Positions 8,059 through 17,049 of a stretch of 64,000 nucleotides of DNA are shown here, piece after piece. Source of the stretch: Pigmentiphaga humi. Its GTDB lineage: Bacteria > Pseudomonadota > Gammaproteobacteria > Burkholderiales > Burkholderiaceae_B. The position numbers were made by a program, and so were the translations under genes. The notes below the pieces were generated by a model. The model had not been told where the DNA came from. It searched no databases and was given only the letters and a program-made list of their open reading frames with translations. The first letter of the stretch is position 1, and every line of letters starts with the position of its first letter. Location: the NCBI RefSeq assembly GCF_900606115.1, contig NZ_UWPJ01000023.1, forward strand, positions 124,001 to 188,000. Reading direction: 5' to 3'.

Positions 8059-9072
8059 TCAGTCGATCTTCACGCCGCCTTTCTCGATCACCGGCTTCCA
8101 GCGAGCGATTTCGTCGGAGATCAGCTTGGCGAAGACTTCCGGCGGATTCGGCGTGGCCTCGGCGCCTTCGCTGGACAGCTTGGTCTCGATCTCGGCCGAG
8201 GACAGCGACTGGTTGATCTGCTTGTTCAGCTTGGCGATCACTTCCTTGGGCGTGGCGGCCGGCGCCACGACGCCGTACCACTGGTCGGCCTCGAAGCCAG
8301 GGTAGCCGGATTCGGCCACGGTCGGGACATCGGGCAGCATCTTCACGCGCTTGGGCGACGACACCGCGATCGGACGCAGCTGGCCAGCCTTGATCTGGGC
8401 ATTGACGGCGGGCACGCCGGTGAACATGACCTTGATGTGGCCGGCGACCAGATCGGTCACCGCGGGAGCCGTGCCCTTGTACGGCACGTGCTGCATCTGC
8501 GTGCCGCTCTGCAGCTTCAGATACTCGGTGGCGATGTGGGCCGCGCTGCCGTTGCCGCCCGAACCGTAGGTGAGCTTTTCGGGATTGGCCTTGGCGTAGG
8601 CGACCAGTTCTTTCAGGGTCTTGGCCGGCACGGAGGGGTGCACCACTAGCACGTTCGGCACGCGCGCCACCCATGCCACGGCGGCGAACGACTTGATCGG
8701 ATCGTACGGGAGCTTGGAGTACAGCGACGGCGTCACGGCCAGCGTGCCGATGTGGCCCATCAGCAGCGTGTAGCCGTCGGGCGTGGCCTTGGCGACGCGG
8801 TCGGCGCCGATGCTGCCGCCGGCGCCCGGCACGTTCTCGGCCACGACCGGCTGGCCCCATGCCTTGTTCAGCTGCTCGCCGATGGTGCGGCCCAGGATGT
8901 CGGTGGAGCCGCCCGGCGTGAACGGAATGACGAGGCGGATCGGCCGGTTCGGATAGGAACTGGCGTCATCGGCGGCCCAGGCGGTGCCCGCGGCGCCGGC
9001 GGCGGTCATGGCGGCCAGCAGCGCAAGTGCATTGCGGCGCAGGAAACGGGATGGGGAAGTGTGCAAGGCCAT
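8059..9072 (-). CDS. Bug/TctC-family periplasmic substrate-binding protein
   Basis: 337 residues with an N-terminal export signal ending in AGTAWA, then the mature receptor starting PNRPIRLVIPFTPGGSTDILGR. Family marks include PYDPIKSF, MQHVPYKGTAP, LPDVPTVAESGYPGFE. Bug proteins bind carboxylates in the periplasm and usually feed TctAB permeases; none is encoded nearby, so it would work with a distant TctAB or as a sensor. A double-HTH LysR gene lies just upstream in the same direction and may regulate it. TATACT at 9111-9106 is a plausible -10. Confidence 0.93.
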   Translation of the reverse strand: MALHTSPSRFLRRNALALLAAMTAAGAAGTAWAADDASSYPNRPIRLVIPFTPGGSTDILGRTIGEQLNKAWGQPVVAENVPGAGGSIGADRVAKATPDGYTLLMGHIGTLAVTPSLYSKLPYDPIKSFAAVAWVARVPNVLVVHPSVPAKTLKELVAYAKANPEKLTYGSGGNGSAAHIATEYLKLQSGTQMQHVPYKGTAPAVTDLVAGHIKVMFTGVPAVNAQIKAGQLRPIAVSSPKRVKMLPDVPTVAESGYPGFEADQWYGVVAPAATPKEVIAKLNKQINQSLSSAEIETKLSSEGAEATPNPPEVFAKLISDEIARWKPVIEKGGVKID

Positions 9073-9175
9073 GGCTAGTCTCGTGTGTTGTTGGTATTCG
9101 CAACAAGTATACGGATCCTGGGGCGCGGCTGGAAAGGGTTGTCTTGCTGGGTATCGGCAGAACGTTGCGTTCTTC

Positions 9176-10402
9176 TTATAAGGACGCAGGGGCCGCGGTT
9201 TCCTGGACGGCCTGGCGCAAGGCGGCTAAAACCTGCTCGCAAGCGGACGAGGCGAGGGCGCCGCGGCGTTGCGTGATGCCTATGGATCGCTCCGTTCCGG
9301 GCAGCGGCTCGCTGGCGTGGGCCAGCAGCCCGGCCGCGACGTCGGCATGCACCTGCAGCGGAGAGACCAGTGCGATGTGGTTGCCGGCCAGCAGCAGCGA
9401 GCGCAGGACGGCGGTGCTGTTGACCTGCATCGAGACCCAGGGCGCGGCCAGGCCGGCCTGCGCGAACAGTTGGTCGAAGGCCTGCTGCGCCGGCGTGCCC
9501 GGCAGCGGGCCTATCCACGGATAGCCGGCCATCCGCACGAGCGAGGGCTGCTGCCTGCCCCGCATCAGGGGATGGCCGCTGCGCACGACCGCAACGAAGC
9601 GGTCGACGAACAGTTCTTCCTCGACCAGGTCGCCGGCCAGCGCGGCGCCGCGCAGCGGTCCGACCAGGAAATCGATCTCCGCCGATCTGAGCATGGCGAT
9701 CAGCGATTCGTAGGTGCCGCCCTTGATCGTCAGGCAGATGTCGGGCTGGGATTCGAGCGTCAGCGCCACCGTGCGCGGCACCAGTACGTCGCCGGTCATG
9801 GGCAGGGAACCGATCGCGACGTTGCGTCCGCCCAGTCCGCGCCAGCGTGCCAGTTCCTCGTGCCCGATGCGGATCTCGTCGAGGGCCTGCTGGGCATGCA
9901 GCAGCAGCCAGCGTCCCGATTCGTTGAGGCGGGTGCCGACGCGGGTGCGTTCGAACAACTGCACTTTGGCGAGGTGCTCGAGCCGGCGCAGCGCCTGGTG
10001 CAGGGCCGGTTGCGACAGGCCCAGGGCGTCGGCCGCGGCGCTTTCGGTGGCGTGGGCGGCACGCGCGGACAGCGCCGCCAGCAAGCTGTCGTTGACCAAT
10101 CGAGGGAGGGTGGCGACCGAAGCGGGGGCGCCGCGCAATTGCAGTCCGTCGGCGGCGTCACGCAGCACGTGCATGGCGCGGCCGATCCGCAAGGTCAGCA
10201 TGGCGCCCGCCGCGGTGGGCGCCATGCCGCGGGCGCCCCGGTCGAACAGCGGGATGCCGAGCGCGGATTCGGCGCTCTGCACCGCCCGGGTGATGGACGA
10301 AGCGGATTGATGCAGGGCTTTCGCGCTTTTCGTGATGCCGCCGGTTTCGGCCACGGATGCGACCACCCGGAGAATACGTAGCGGTACGGTCTGCTGGGTC
10401 AT
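9176..10402 (-). CDS. LysR-type regulator with two tandem N-terminal HTH domains
   Basis: 408 residues from the ATG at 10402; an upstream in-frame TTG at 10441 would add 13 residues. The first HTH is at about 8-65 (GGITKSAKALHQSASSITRA) and the second at about 100-160 (ESAAADALGLSQPALHQALR, then LFERTRVGTRLNESGR). A normal LysR substrate-binding domain follows from about 180 to 385. Ordinary LysR proteins are about 300 residues with one HTH. It is likely to control the downstream Bug gene, 103 bp away. Confidence 0.88.
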   Translation of the reverse strand: MTQQTVPLRILRVVASVAETGGITKSAKALHQSASSITRAVQSAESALGIPLFDRGARGMAPTAAGAMLTLRIGRAMHVLRDAADGLQLRGAPASVATLPRLVNDSLLAALSARAAHATESAAADALGLSQPALHQALRRLEHLAKVQLFERTRVGTRLNESGRWLLLHAQQALDEIRIGHEELARWRGLGGRNVAIGSLPMTGDVLVPRTVALTLESQPDICLTIKGGTYESLIAMLRSAEIDFLVGPLRGAALAGDLVEEELFVDRFVAVVRSGHPLMRGRQQPSLVRMAGYPWIGPLPGTPAQQAFDQLFAQAGLAAPWVSMQVNSTAVLRSLLLAGNHIALVSPLQVHADVAAGLLAHASEPLPGTERSIGITQRRGALASSACEQVLAALRQAVQETAAPASL

Positions 10403-10440
10403 AGGCGGCCCAAAATCTGCGCGTAAAGAATCTGCAGGCA

Positions 10441-10480
10441 AAGAAAAACGGCTTGAGGGTCGTGGTCCTCAAGCCGTTTT
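10441..10480 (-). terminator. Rho-independent terminator of tRNA-Arg
   Basis: AAAACGGCTTGAGG (10445-10458) pairs with CCTCAAGCCGTTTT (10467-10480). In the minus direction the stem ends in CCGTTTTTCTTTG, a strong T-tract, 32 nt past the tRNA 3' end. Confidence 0.88.
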
Positions 10481-10511
10481 GGTCCCCGGTTACCCGGAGG
10501 TTTTGTTCTGG

Positions 10512-10585
10512 CGCGCCCGGCAGGATTCGAACCCACGACCCCTTGGTTCGTAGCCAAGTACTCTATCCAACTGAGCTACGGGCGC
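10512..10585 (-). tRNA. tRNA-Arg (anticodon ACG)
   Basis: 74 nt. The acceptor stem GCGCCCG pairs with CGGGCGC, D-loop TAGCTCAGTTGGATAGA, anticodon arm CTTGG-CTACGAA-CCAAG giving ACG, T-arm GTGGG-TTCGAAT-CCTGC. CCA is not fully encoded. The wobble A would be converted to inosine to read CGN codons. Confidence 0.97.
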
Positions 10586-10812
10586 TGCGAAGAAACAGAA
10601 TTATAGCCACACTTTTTCCGTTGTGCAAATCAGGCGGCGCAAGTCGCCAAAGCCCGTCCACGCGTATGCCGCGATGCCCCCGCGGCGGCTGCTGCTGCCG
10701 GGCCGGGTGCGACACCTTGCCGCGTCCGGCCACGCGGAGGGAGGGCTACACTGGTGCGGTCGACACGCATTTTACGGATGCCGCGCCCGGGGTGGCGGCA
10801 TTCGATAACACC

Positions 10813-11544
10813 ATGCCATTGGCCAATAAGCATAAATACAAAATCATGGGGGCGCTGGCGGCGCTGGCTGTATCGGCGCCGCTGGCAGCGCAGCAGCCGG
10901 AGCGGCTCGAACCGGGAACGATGGCGGGGCGCATGGCGGCCTGTACGGCCTGCCACGGCAGCCAGGGCCGTGCCGGCCCGGACGGCTACTACCCCCGCAT
11001 CGCCGGCAAGCCGGCGGACTATCTCTATAACCAGCTCGTCTATTTCCGCGATGGGCGGCGCCAGTACCGGCCGATGCAGCACCTGCTGGAGTTCATGTCG
11101 GACGACTATCTGCGCCAGATCGCCGACTGGTTTTCCGAACAGCATCCTCCTTATGCGGCGCCGGTGCCCTCGCGGCTGCCGGCGGCGACGCTGGAGCGTG
11201 GCAGGCAACTGGTCATGCAGGGCGACAGCGGGCGCAAGCTGCCCGCGTGCGTGGCGTGCCACGGCGAAGCGCTGAACGGCGTACGGCCGGCGGTGCCCGC
11301 GCTGCTGGGGCTGCCCCACGACTACATCGGCTCGCAATTCGGCGCCTGGACCAACGGCCTGCGCCATGCGATCGGCCCGGACTGCATGGCCGACATTGCA
11401 CGGCGCATGACGCCCGAGGACGTCAGCGCGGTGGCGGGATGGCTGTCGTCGCAATCGGTGCGCAGCGCGGCGCCGGCCGACAAGCTTCCCGCGCCCATGC
11501 CGATGGCCTGTGGCAGCCAGGCCGTGGTGGAGGGACAGCCATGA
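10813..11544 (+). CDS. Di-heme c-type cytochrome (cytochrome c4-like)
   Basis: 243 residues. An N-terminal export segment (MGALAALAVSAPLAAQ) is followed by two heme sites, CTACH and CVACH, about 100 residues apart, each in a small c-type domain with later methionine candidates. It is probably a periplasmic electron carrier. The stop overlaps the ATG of the next cytochrome gene (ATGA), so the two are one operon and likely one complex or relay. The region 10586-10812 holds the promoter area; no other gene seen. Confidence 0.88.
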   Translation: MPLANKHKYKIMGALAALAVSAPLAAQQPERLEPGTMAGRMAACTACHGSQGRAGPDGYYPRIAGKPADYLYNQLVYFRDGRRQYRPMQHLLEFMSDDYLRQIADWFSEQHPPYAAPVPSRLPAATLERGRQLVMQGDSGRKLPACVACHGEALNGVRPAVPALLGLPHDYIGSQFGAWTNGLRHAIGPDCMADIARRMTPEDVSAVAGWLSSQSVRSAAPADKLPAPMPMACGSQAVVEGQP

Positions 11545-12827
11545 AAGTGCGCACCTTCATGGCCGGAGTCGGCATGCTGGCCATAGCCGGCGTGGCGGCG
11601 GTCTTCTGGGCCGGTTATCGGGAGCACGGCGGCACGGCGGCGCCTGTCTCCGCGGAGACCGATGCGGGGCAGCGCGTGGAGCGCGGCCGCTATCTTGCCC
11701 GGCTGGGCAACTGCATGGGCTGCCATACGGCGGCGGGCGGCCAGGCGTATGCCGGCGGGCGGGCGCTGGACACGCCTTTCGGCGTGTTCTACGGGCCCAA
11801 CCTGACGCCGGATCCGCGGCACGGCCTGGGCAACTGGAGCGCCGACGATTTCTGGCGGGCGCTGCATCATGGCAAGACGCCCGACGGCAGCCTGCTGTAT
11901 CCGGCTTTTCCGTACCCGAGCTACCGCAATGTGTCGCGCGCCGACGCCGACGCGCTGTTCGCCTACCTGCAGTCGCTGCCGCCGGCGGCGCAGGAGAACC
12001 GGCCGCACGAGCTGAAGTTTCCCTACGACCAGCGCTGGCTGGTGGCGGTGTGGCGCGCGTTCTATTTCCGCCCGCAGTCCGACCGGCCGGACACGCCGCC
12101 CGAGGAGCGTTCCGAAGCCTGGCTGCGCGGCCGCTATCTGGTGCAAGGGCTGGCGCATTGCGCCGAATGCCATACGCCGCGCAACCGCCTGGGCGCGATG
12201 GCCCTCTCTGCCGGCCTTGCCGGATCGCGCATCGAAGGCCAGTCCTGGTACGCGCCGCCTTTGACCGGCGACCAGGCCACCGGCCTGGGAGCATGGACCG
12301 AGCAGGACATCGTCGAGCTGCTCAAGACCGGCGTCTCGCGCCGCTCGCACGCCGCGGGGCCCATGGCCGAAGCGATCCTGCAGGGTTTCCAGCATGCGCA
12401 GGAAAGCGATCTGCGGGCGATGGCCGTCTATCTGAAGTCGCTGCCTGCGGCCGGCACCGACAAGGCCGCGCTGGCCGAGCCGGCATCGCAGGCGGTCATG
12501 CAGAACGGCGGCAGGCTCTACCGGCAGTACTGCGCGCAGTGCCACCAGGACGACGGCAAAGGGAACGTTCCGGCCTGGCCGCCGCTGGCGGGCAATATCT
12601 CGGTCATGGCCGCCGCGCCGGACAATGCCATCCACATGGTGCTGTCCGGTGGCTTCCCGCCGTCCACGGCGGGCAATCCCGAGCCGCACGGCATGCCGCC
12701 GTTCGGCCAGATGCTGAACGACCAGGACGTCGCCGCGGTGGTGTCCTACATCCGCCAGAGCTGGGACAACCAGGCCAGCGCGGTCAGCCTGCCGGAAGTG
12801 CGCAAAGTCAGGGAAGCGGCGCGCTGA
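11541..12827 (+). CDS. Tri-heme c-type cytochrome subunit (alcohol/gluconate dehydrogenase type)
   Basis: 428 residues, one membrane-type signal at the start (FMAGVGMLAIAGVAAVFWAG), then three c-type domains with CMGCH, CAECH and CAQCH. Motifs such as GVFYGPNLTPDPRHGLG and HGKTPDGSLLYPAFPYPSY are typical of the cytochrome subunit of membrane-bound alcohol, sorbitol or gluconate dehydrogenases. No flavin or PQQ dehydrogenase gene is adjacent, so the partner is encoded elsewhere or absent. Its last 20 bp overlap the convergent DUF72 gene. Confidence 0.9.
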   Translation: MKVRTFMAGVGMLAIAGVAAVFWAGYREHGGTAAPVSAETDAGQRVERGRYLARLGNCMGCHTAAGGQAYAGGRALDTPFGVFYGPNLTPDPRHGLGNWSADDFWRALHHGKTPDGSLLYPAFPYPSYRNVSRADADALFAYLQSLPPAAQENRPHELKFPYDQRWLVAVWRAFYFRPQSDRPDTPPEERSEAWLRGRYLVQGLAHCAECHTPRNRLGAMALSAGLAGSRIEGQSWYAPPLTGDQATGLGAWTEQDIVELLKTGVSRRSHAAGPMAEAILQGFQHAQESDLRAMAVYLKSLPAAGTDKAALAEPASQAVMQNGGRLYRQYCAQCHQDDGKGNVPAWPPLAGNISVMAAAPDNAIHMVLSGGFPPSTAGNPEPHGMPPFGQMLNDQDVAAVVSYIRQSWDNQASAVSLPEVRKVREAAR

Positions 12828-13728
12828 CCCGCTGCCGCTTGCGTTCATAGGCGTCCTGGAAGGCGGCGGCATTGCGCATGCCCTGGTCTTCGTGGTTGGT
12901 GTTGAACAGGACGTGCACGTTGGCGGCCGAGCGGGTCAGGCGCGCCACCAGTTCGGCGATCTCGGCCAGTTCCTCGGGGGTGTATTCGTAGACGAAGCGC
13001 CCCGAGGAGGCGTGTACGCCGCGGCGGTTCCAGGCGCCGCGGTTGCGGCCATGCAGCCGCACCACCGCCAGGCCGGGGTGCGTCGCGGCCCAGACCGCCG
13101 GCACGGTATTGACGGGCCCGACCGGGCTGTCGACCACCGTGTGCACGGCGCCCGCTTCGCGCAGCAAGGCCAGCGTGGCCGCGCGCGACGAGGCGGTCAG
13201 CCACGAGCGATGACGGAATTCCACGGCCGGAGCCAGATCCTCCAGCCGGGCGGCGCAGGCGCGCACCAGCGCCCGGCCCGATGCGTCGTTGCGCACCCGC
13301 GGCGCGAACTGCATGTGGACGGCCGCCAATTGGCCGCTCTGGCGCAGAGGCTCGAGCGCCGGCAGGAAGCGCCGCCAGGTTTCGTCGCGCAGTTCCCGGG
13401 GCAGGGTGGCGTAGTCCACGTAGCGGATGGCGGGATCCAATTCGCCGGCCAGGTCCGGAGGCAGGGCCGCCACCGGCGTCAGGTGTCCGGTGAACAGCCG
13501 GAACGCCTTGACGTGGAACAGGAAGTCCGGGGGTGTGCGCTGTGTCCAGAGATAGGCGGTGCAGGCGTCCGGCAGCCGGTAGTGGCTGCTGTCCACTTCC
13601 ACCAGCGGGAAACGCGCGGCGTAGTGGCGCAGGCGCTGCTCGGCGCTGCGCACGCCGGGCGGGTAGAAGCGGCCGCAGGCCAGCAGGGTGGGATCGGTCC
13701 AGGAGCAGGTGCCCGTGCGCACGGTCAT
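12808..13728 (-). CDS. DUF72 family protein
   Basis: 306 residues from the ATG at 13728; a GTG at 13776 is also in frame but would almost touch the divergent helicase start. Motifs include TGTCSWTD near the start, EVDSSHYRLP, FHVKAFRLFTGH and the conserved VEFRHRSW. The family has a TIM-barrel-like fold with unknown function. It ends antisense to the cytochrome gene (20-bp overlap) and is divergent from the helicase gene. Confidence 0.85.
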   Translation of the reverse strand: MTVRTGTCSWTDPTLLACGRFYPPGVRSAEQRLRHYAARFPLVEVDSSHYRLPDACTAYLWTQRTPPDFLFHVKAFRLFTGHLTPVAALPPDLAGELDPAIRYVDYATLPRELRDETWRRFLPALEPLRQSGQLAAVHMQFAPRVRNDASGRALVRACAARLEDLAPAVEFRHRSWLTASSRAATLALLREAGAVHTVVDSPVGPVNTVPAVWAATHPGLAVVRLHGRNRGAWNRRGVHASSGRFVYEYTPEELAEIAELVARLTRSAANVHVLFNTNHEDQGMRNAAAFQDAYERKRQRVSAPLP

Positions 13729-13779
13729 GGCGGAATCGGCATGGTCTATACTGGATGAATATACAGTTTTCGCCACCGC

Positions 13780-15858
13780 ATGTCACACGCTCCGGACCCC
13801 GTCGCCCGCGATCCCTGGGCCGAACTCAACCCCCAGCAACGCGAGGCCGTCGCTTACGGCGCGGCGCCGGACGCGGGGCCGTTGCTGGTCATCGCCGGCG
13901 CCGGGTCGGGCAAGACCAGCACCCTGGCGCATCGCGTCGCGCGCCTGATCGCCGACGGGGCGGATCCGAACCGCATCCTGCTGCTGACCTTCTCCCGCCG
14001 CGCCGCGGCCGAGATGGAGCGGCGCGTCGGACGGGTGCTGCAAGCCGTTCTCGGCATGCGGCCGGGCGGCGCGCAGCCGCCCGCGCTGCAATGGGCCGGC
14101 ACCTTCCATGCCGTCGGCGCGCGGCTGCTGCGCGAATATGCGCCGCGCATCGGCCTGTCCGAATCGTTCACCATCCACGACCGCGGAGATGCCGAAGACC
14201 TGATGGGCCTGGCGCGCCACGAACTGGGGTATTCCGGCGCCAAGTCGCGCTTTCCGCTCAAGGGCACCTGCCTGTCGATCTATTCCCGCGCCGTCAATGC
14301 GCAGGAGCCGCTCGACCGGGTGCTGGCGCGCCACTTTCCCTGGTGCGCGCAATGGGAGGCGCAACTGAAGGCCCTGTTCGGCGCCTACGTGGCCGCCAAG
14401 CAGGACCAGCACGTGCTCGACTACGACGACCTCCTGCTGTATTGGGCGGAAATGATGAAGGAGCCCGCCGTCGCCGAGGAGGTGGGCGGGGTCTTCGAGC
14501 ACGTGCTGGTCGACGAATACCAGGACACCAACCGCCTGCAGGCGGCGATCCTGCTGGCGATGAAGCCGGACGGCCGCGGCCTGACGGTGGTCGGCGACGA
14601 TGCGCAATCCATTTATTCGTTTCGCGCGGCCACCGTCCGCAACATCCTCGATTTTCCCGGCCAGTTCGCCCGCCCCGCGCAGGTGGTGACGCTGGAGCGC
14701 AACTATCGCTCCACCCAGCCCATCCTGGATGCGTCCAACGCGGTCATTGCCGAATCTCCCGAGCGCTATGCCAAGCAATTGTGGACCGACCGGGCTTCAT
14801 CGCAGAAGCCCGAACTGGTCTACGTCAGCGACGAATCCGGCCAGGCCCGCTGGGTGGCCGACCAGGTGCTGGCCCGGCGCGAGGCGGGCGTGCGGCTGAT
14901 CTCGCAGGCGGCGCTGTTCCGCTCGGCCAGCCACAGCGCGGCGCTGGAGCTGGAACTGACTCGCCGCAACATTCCCTACGTCAAGTTCGGCGGCCTGAAA
15001 TTCCTCGAGGCGGCGCACATCAAGGACGTGCTCTCGCTGCTGCGCTGGGCGCGCAATCCGCTGGGGCGCCTGGCGGGCTTTCGCGCGGTGCAGTTGCTGC
15101 CGGGGGTAGGGCCGGCCACGGCCGCGCGGGTGCTCGACGCCATGGCCGCCGCCGACCTGCCGCGCCAGGCGCTGCAAGCCTTCAAGCCGGGCGCCGCGGT
15201 TGCCGCGGACTGGCAGCCTTTCCTCGAGACGGTGCTGGCGCTGGGCGACCCGGCGCTGGCCTGGCCCGCCGACCTGGACCTGGCGCTGCGCTGGTATCTG
15301 CCGCAACTGCCGCGCCTGTACGACGATCCTGTCGTGCGGCAGGCCGACCTCGACCAGCTCGCGCGCATCGCCGGCACTTATGCTTCGCGGGAACAGTTCC
15401 TGACGGAATTGACGCTCGATCCGCCGGATGCCACCAGTGGGCAGTCGGGGGCGCCGCTGCTGGACGAAGACTACATGATCCTGTCCACCATCCATTCGGC
15501 AAAGGGACAGGAGTGGCGCGCGGTCTATGTGCTGAACGTGGTCGACGGCTGCATTCCGTCCGACATGAGCACCGGCGATGCCGATGAAATCGAGGAAGAG
15601 CGCAGGCTCTTGTACGTGGCAATGACGCGGGCGCGCGAGCGGCTGCAACTGGTGGTGCCGCAGCGATTCTACGTGCACCAGCAAAGCGGCCTGGGCGACC
15701 GCCACGTCTACGGCACGCGCAGCCGCTTCGTGCCCGATGCGCTGTTGCCGCTGTTCGAGGTGCTGCCCAAGTCGCGCGGCCAGGCGGCCGGCGCTGCGCC
15801 GGTGCGCGAGGGCAGCCGCATCGATATCGCCGGCCGGCTGCGCGGCGCCTGGTCCTGA
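13780..15858 (+). CDS. UvrD/Rep/PcrA-type ATP-dependent DNA helicase
   Basis: 692 residues of superfamily 1A. Q-motif LNPQQREAV, Walker A GAGSGKT (40-46), Walker B in VDEYQDTN, motif III GDDAQSIYSFR, motif IV NYRSTQPIL, motif V STIHSAKGQEW and motif VI YVAMTRARERL are all present in order. It should unwind DNA 3' to 5' in repair or replication restart. It is distinct from a full-length UvrD by its divergent 2B region. It ends 28 bp before the convergent kinase gene, with a small hairpin between them (GGGCGC/GCGCCC, 15859-15879). Confidence 0.92.
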   Translation: MSHAPDPVARDPWAELNPQQREAVAYGAAPDAGPLLVIAGAGSGKTSTLAHRVARLIADGADPNRILLLTFSRRAAAEMERRVGRVLQAVLGMRPGGAQPPALQWAGTFHAVGARLLREYAPRIGLSESFTIHDRGDAEDLMGLARHELGYSGAKSRFPLKGTCLSIYSRAVNAQEPLDRVLARHFPWCAQWEAQLKALFGAYVAAKQDQHVLDYDDLLLYWAEMMKEPAVAEEVGGVFEHVLVDEYQDTNRLQAAILLAMKPDGRGLTVVGDDAQSIYSFRAATVRNILDFPGQFARPAQVVTLERNYRSTQPILDASNAVIAESPERYAKQLWTDRASSQKPELVYVSDESGQARWVADQVLARREAGVRLISQAALFRSASHSAALELELTRRNIPYVKFGGLKFLEAAHIKDVLSLLRWARNPLGRLAGFRAVQLLPGVGPATAARVLDAMAAADLPRQALQAFKPGAAVAADWQPFLETVLALGDPALAWPADLDLALRWYLPQLPRLYDDPVVRQADLDQLARIAGTYASREQFLTELTLDPPDATSGQSGAPLLDEDYMILSTIHSAKGQEWRAVYVLNVVDGCIPSDMSTGDADEIEEERRLLYVAMTRARERLQLVVPQRFYVHQQSGLGDRHVYGTRSRFVPDALLPLFEVLPKSRGQAAGAAPVREGSRIDIAGRLRGAWS

Positions 15859-15886
15859 GGGCGCCTGCCGGCAGCGCCCGGTTGCT

Positions 15887-17041
15887 TCAAGCGCGTCCGG
15901 CGCTGTCGGCAGGCTGGGCCAGCGTGAACTGGCTTGCAGCCGGAGCGGGAGCCCGGCGCGGCAGCTCGACTTCGAATATCGTCAGTCCGGGCGTCTCGCA
16001 ATCGAGCCGCAACTGGCCCTGGTGGGTGTTGATCAGTTCGCGCGCGATGTAGAGCCCCAGGCCCAGCCCGCTGCCGTTGCTGCGCCGCAGCTTGCCCGCC
16101 TCGAAGGGCTGGAACAGGTGTGGCCGTACGTCGGAGGCGATCGTACCGGCGTTGACGACCCGGACGTGCAGGGCATGGGGACGGTTGCCGTCGATCTGGA
16201 GCCTGACCGGGTGCCCTGGCGTGCCGTGTTGCAGCGCATTGCCCAGCAGGTTCGAGAACACTTGCTGGAGGCGGTCGGGATCCCAGCTGCCGCGCGCATC
16301 GCCCACGACGTCCAGCGTCACCGTCCGCTTGTCGCCCAGCGGGTCGAGTTCGTCGATGATGGCCGAGCAAAGCGAAGACAGATCCACCGGCTCGCTGCTG
16401 ATCGCCAGCGTGCCGGAGCGCATGTGCGCCAGGTCGAGCAATTGGTCCACCATGCGCGACATACGGTTGCCGCTATTGCGGATGCGCAGGGCCCAATCGT
16501 GCACCTGCCCCTCGCCGGCGGCGCGCACCAGCGCTTCGGACAGGTTGACCACGGCGGACAGCGGATTGCGCAGGTCGTGGCCCAGCACCGCCACGAACAT
16601 TTCATTGGTGCGCAGCAATTGCGTGAGCTTGTCGAGCTGATCGGCCAATTGCAGGCGTTGGTTCTGCAGCTGCACGAAGACTTCGATCTTGCTGCGCAGG
16701 ATGTGCGGATCGATGGGCTTGTAGAGGAAATCGACGGCGCCCGCCTCGTAGCCGCGGAAGGTTCGATGGCTGTTGCGGTCGGCCGCGGTCAGGAAAATGA
16801 TGGGGACATGGCGGGTGCGCGGGCTGCCGCGCATGAACTCGGCCAATTCGAAACCGTCCATGCCGGGCATCTGCACATCGACCAGAGCCAGGGCGACGTC
16901 GTTTTCGAGCAGCAGTTCCAGCGCCTGGGCGCCCGAGTCGGCGCGCAGCAGCTCGACATCAGGGCGGCGTACCAGCGCTTCGAGGGCCACGATATTTTGT
17001 TCGAGGTCGTCGACCACGAGGATCTTGGTGGAGCGTGACAT
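15887..17041 (-). CDS. Receiver-histidine kinase fusion (two-component sensor)
   Basis: 384 residues. The N-terminus is a receiver domain (ILVVDDLEQN; phospho-acceptor Asp in LVDVQMPGMDG; Lys in YKPIDPH). A short coiled linker leads to HisKA with LGHDLRNPL, whose His is the phospho-site, and HATPase_c (NLLGNALQHG; GSGLGLGLYIA). There is no membrane segment, so it is cytoplasmic and its receiver is probably charged by the hybrid kinase at 18562-21714. Start: ATG at 17041. It is the last gene of the CheR-CheB operon. Confidence 0.92.
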   Translation of the reverse strand: MSRSTKILVVDDLEQNIVALEALVRRPDVELLRADSGAQALELLLENDVALALVDVQMPGMDGFELAEFMRGSPRTRHVPIIFLTAADRNSHRTFRGYEAGAVDFLYKPIDPHILRSKIEVFVQLQNQRLQLADQLDKLTQLLRTNEMFVAVLGHDLRNPLSAVVNLSEALVRAAGEGQVHDWALRIRNSGNRMSRMVDQLLDLAHMRSGTLAISSEPVDLSSLCSAIIDELDPLGDKRTVTLDVVGDARGSWDPDRLQQVFSNLLGNALQHGTPGHPVRLQIDGNRPHALHVRVVNAGTIASDVRPHLFQPFEAGKLRRSNGSGLGLGLYIARELINTHQGQLRLDCETPGLTIFEVELPRRAPAPAASQFTLAQPADSAGRA

Positions 17042-17049
17042 GGCAATCC

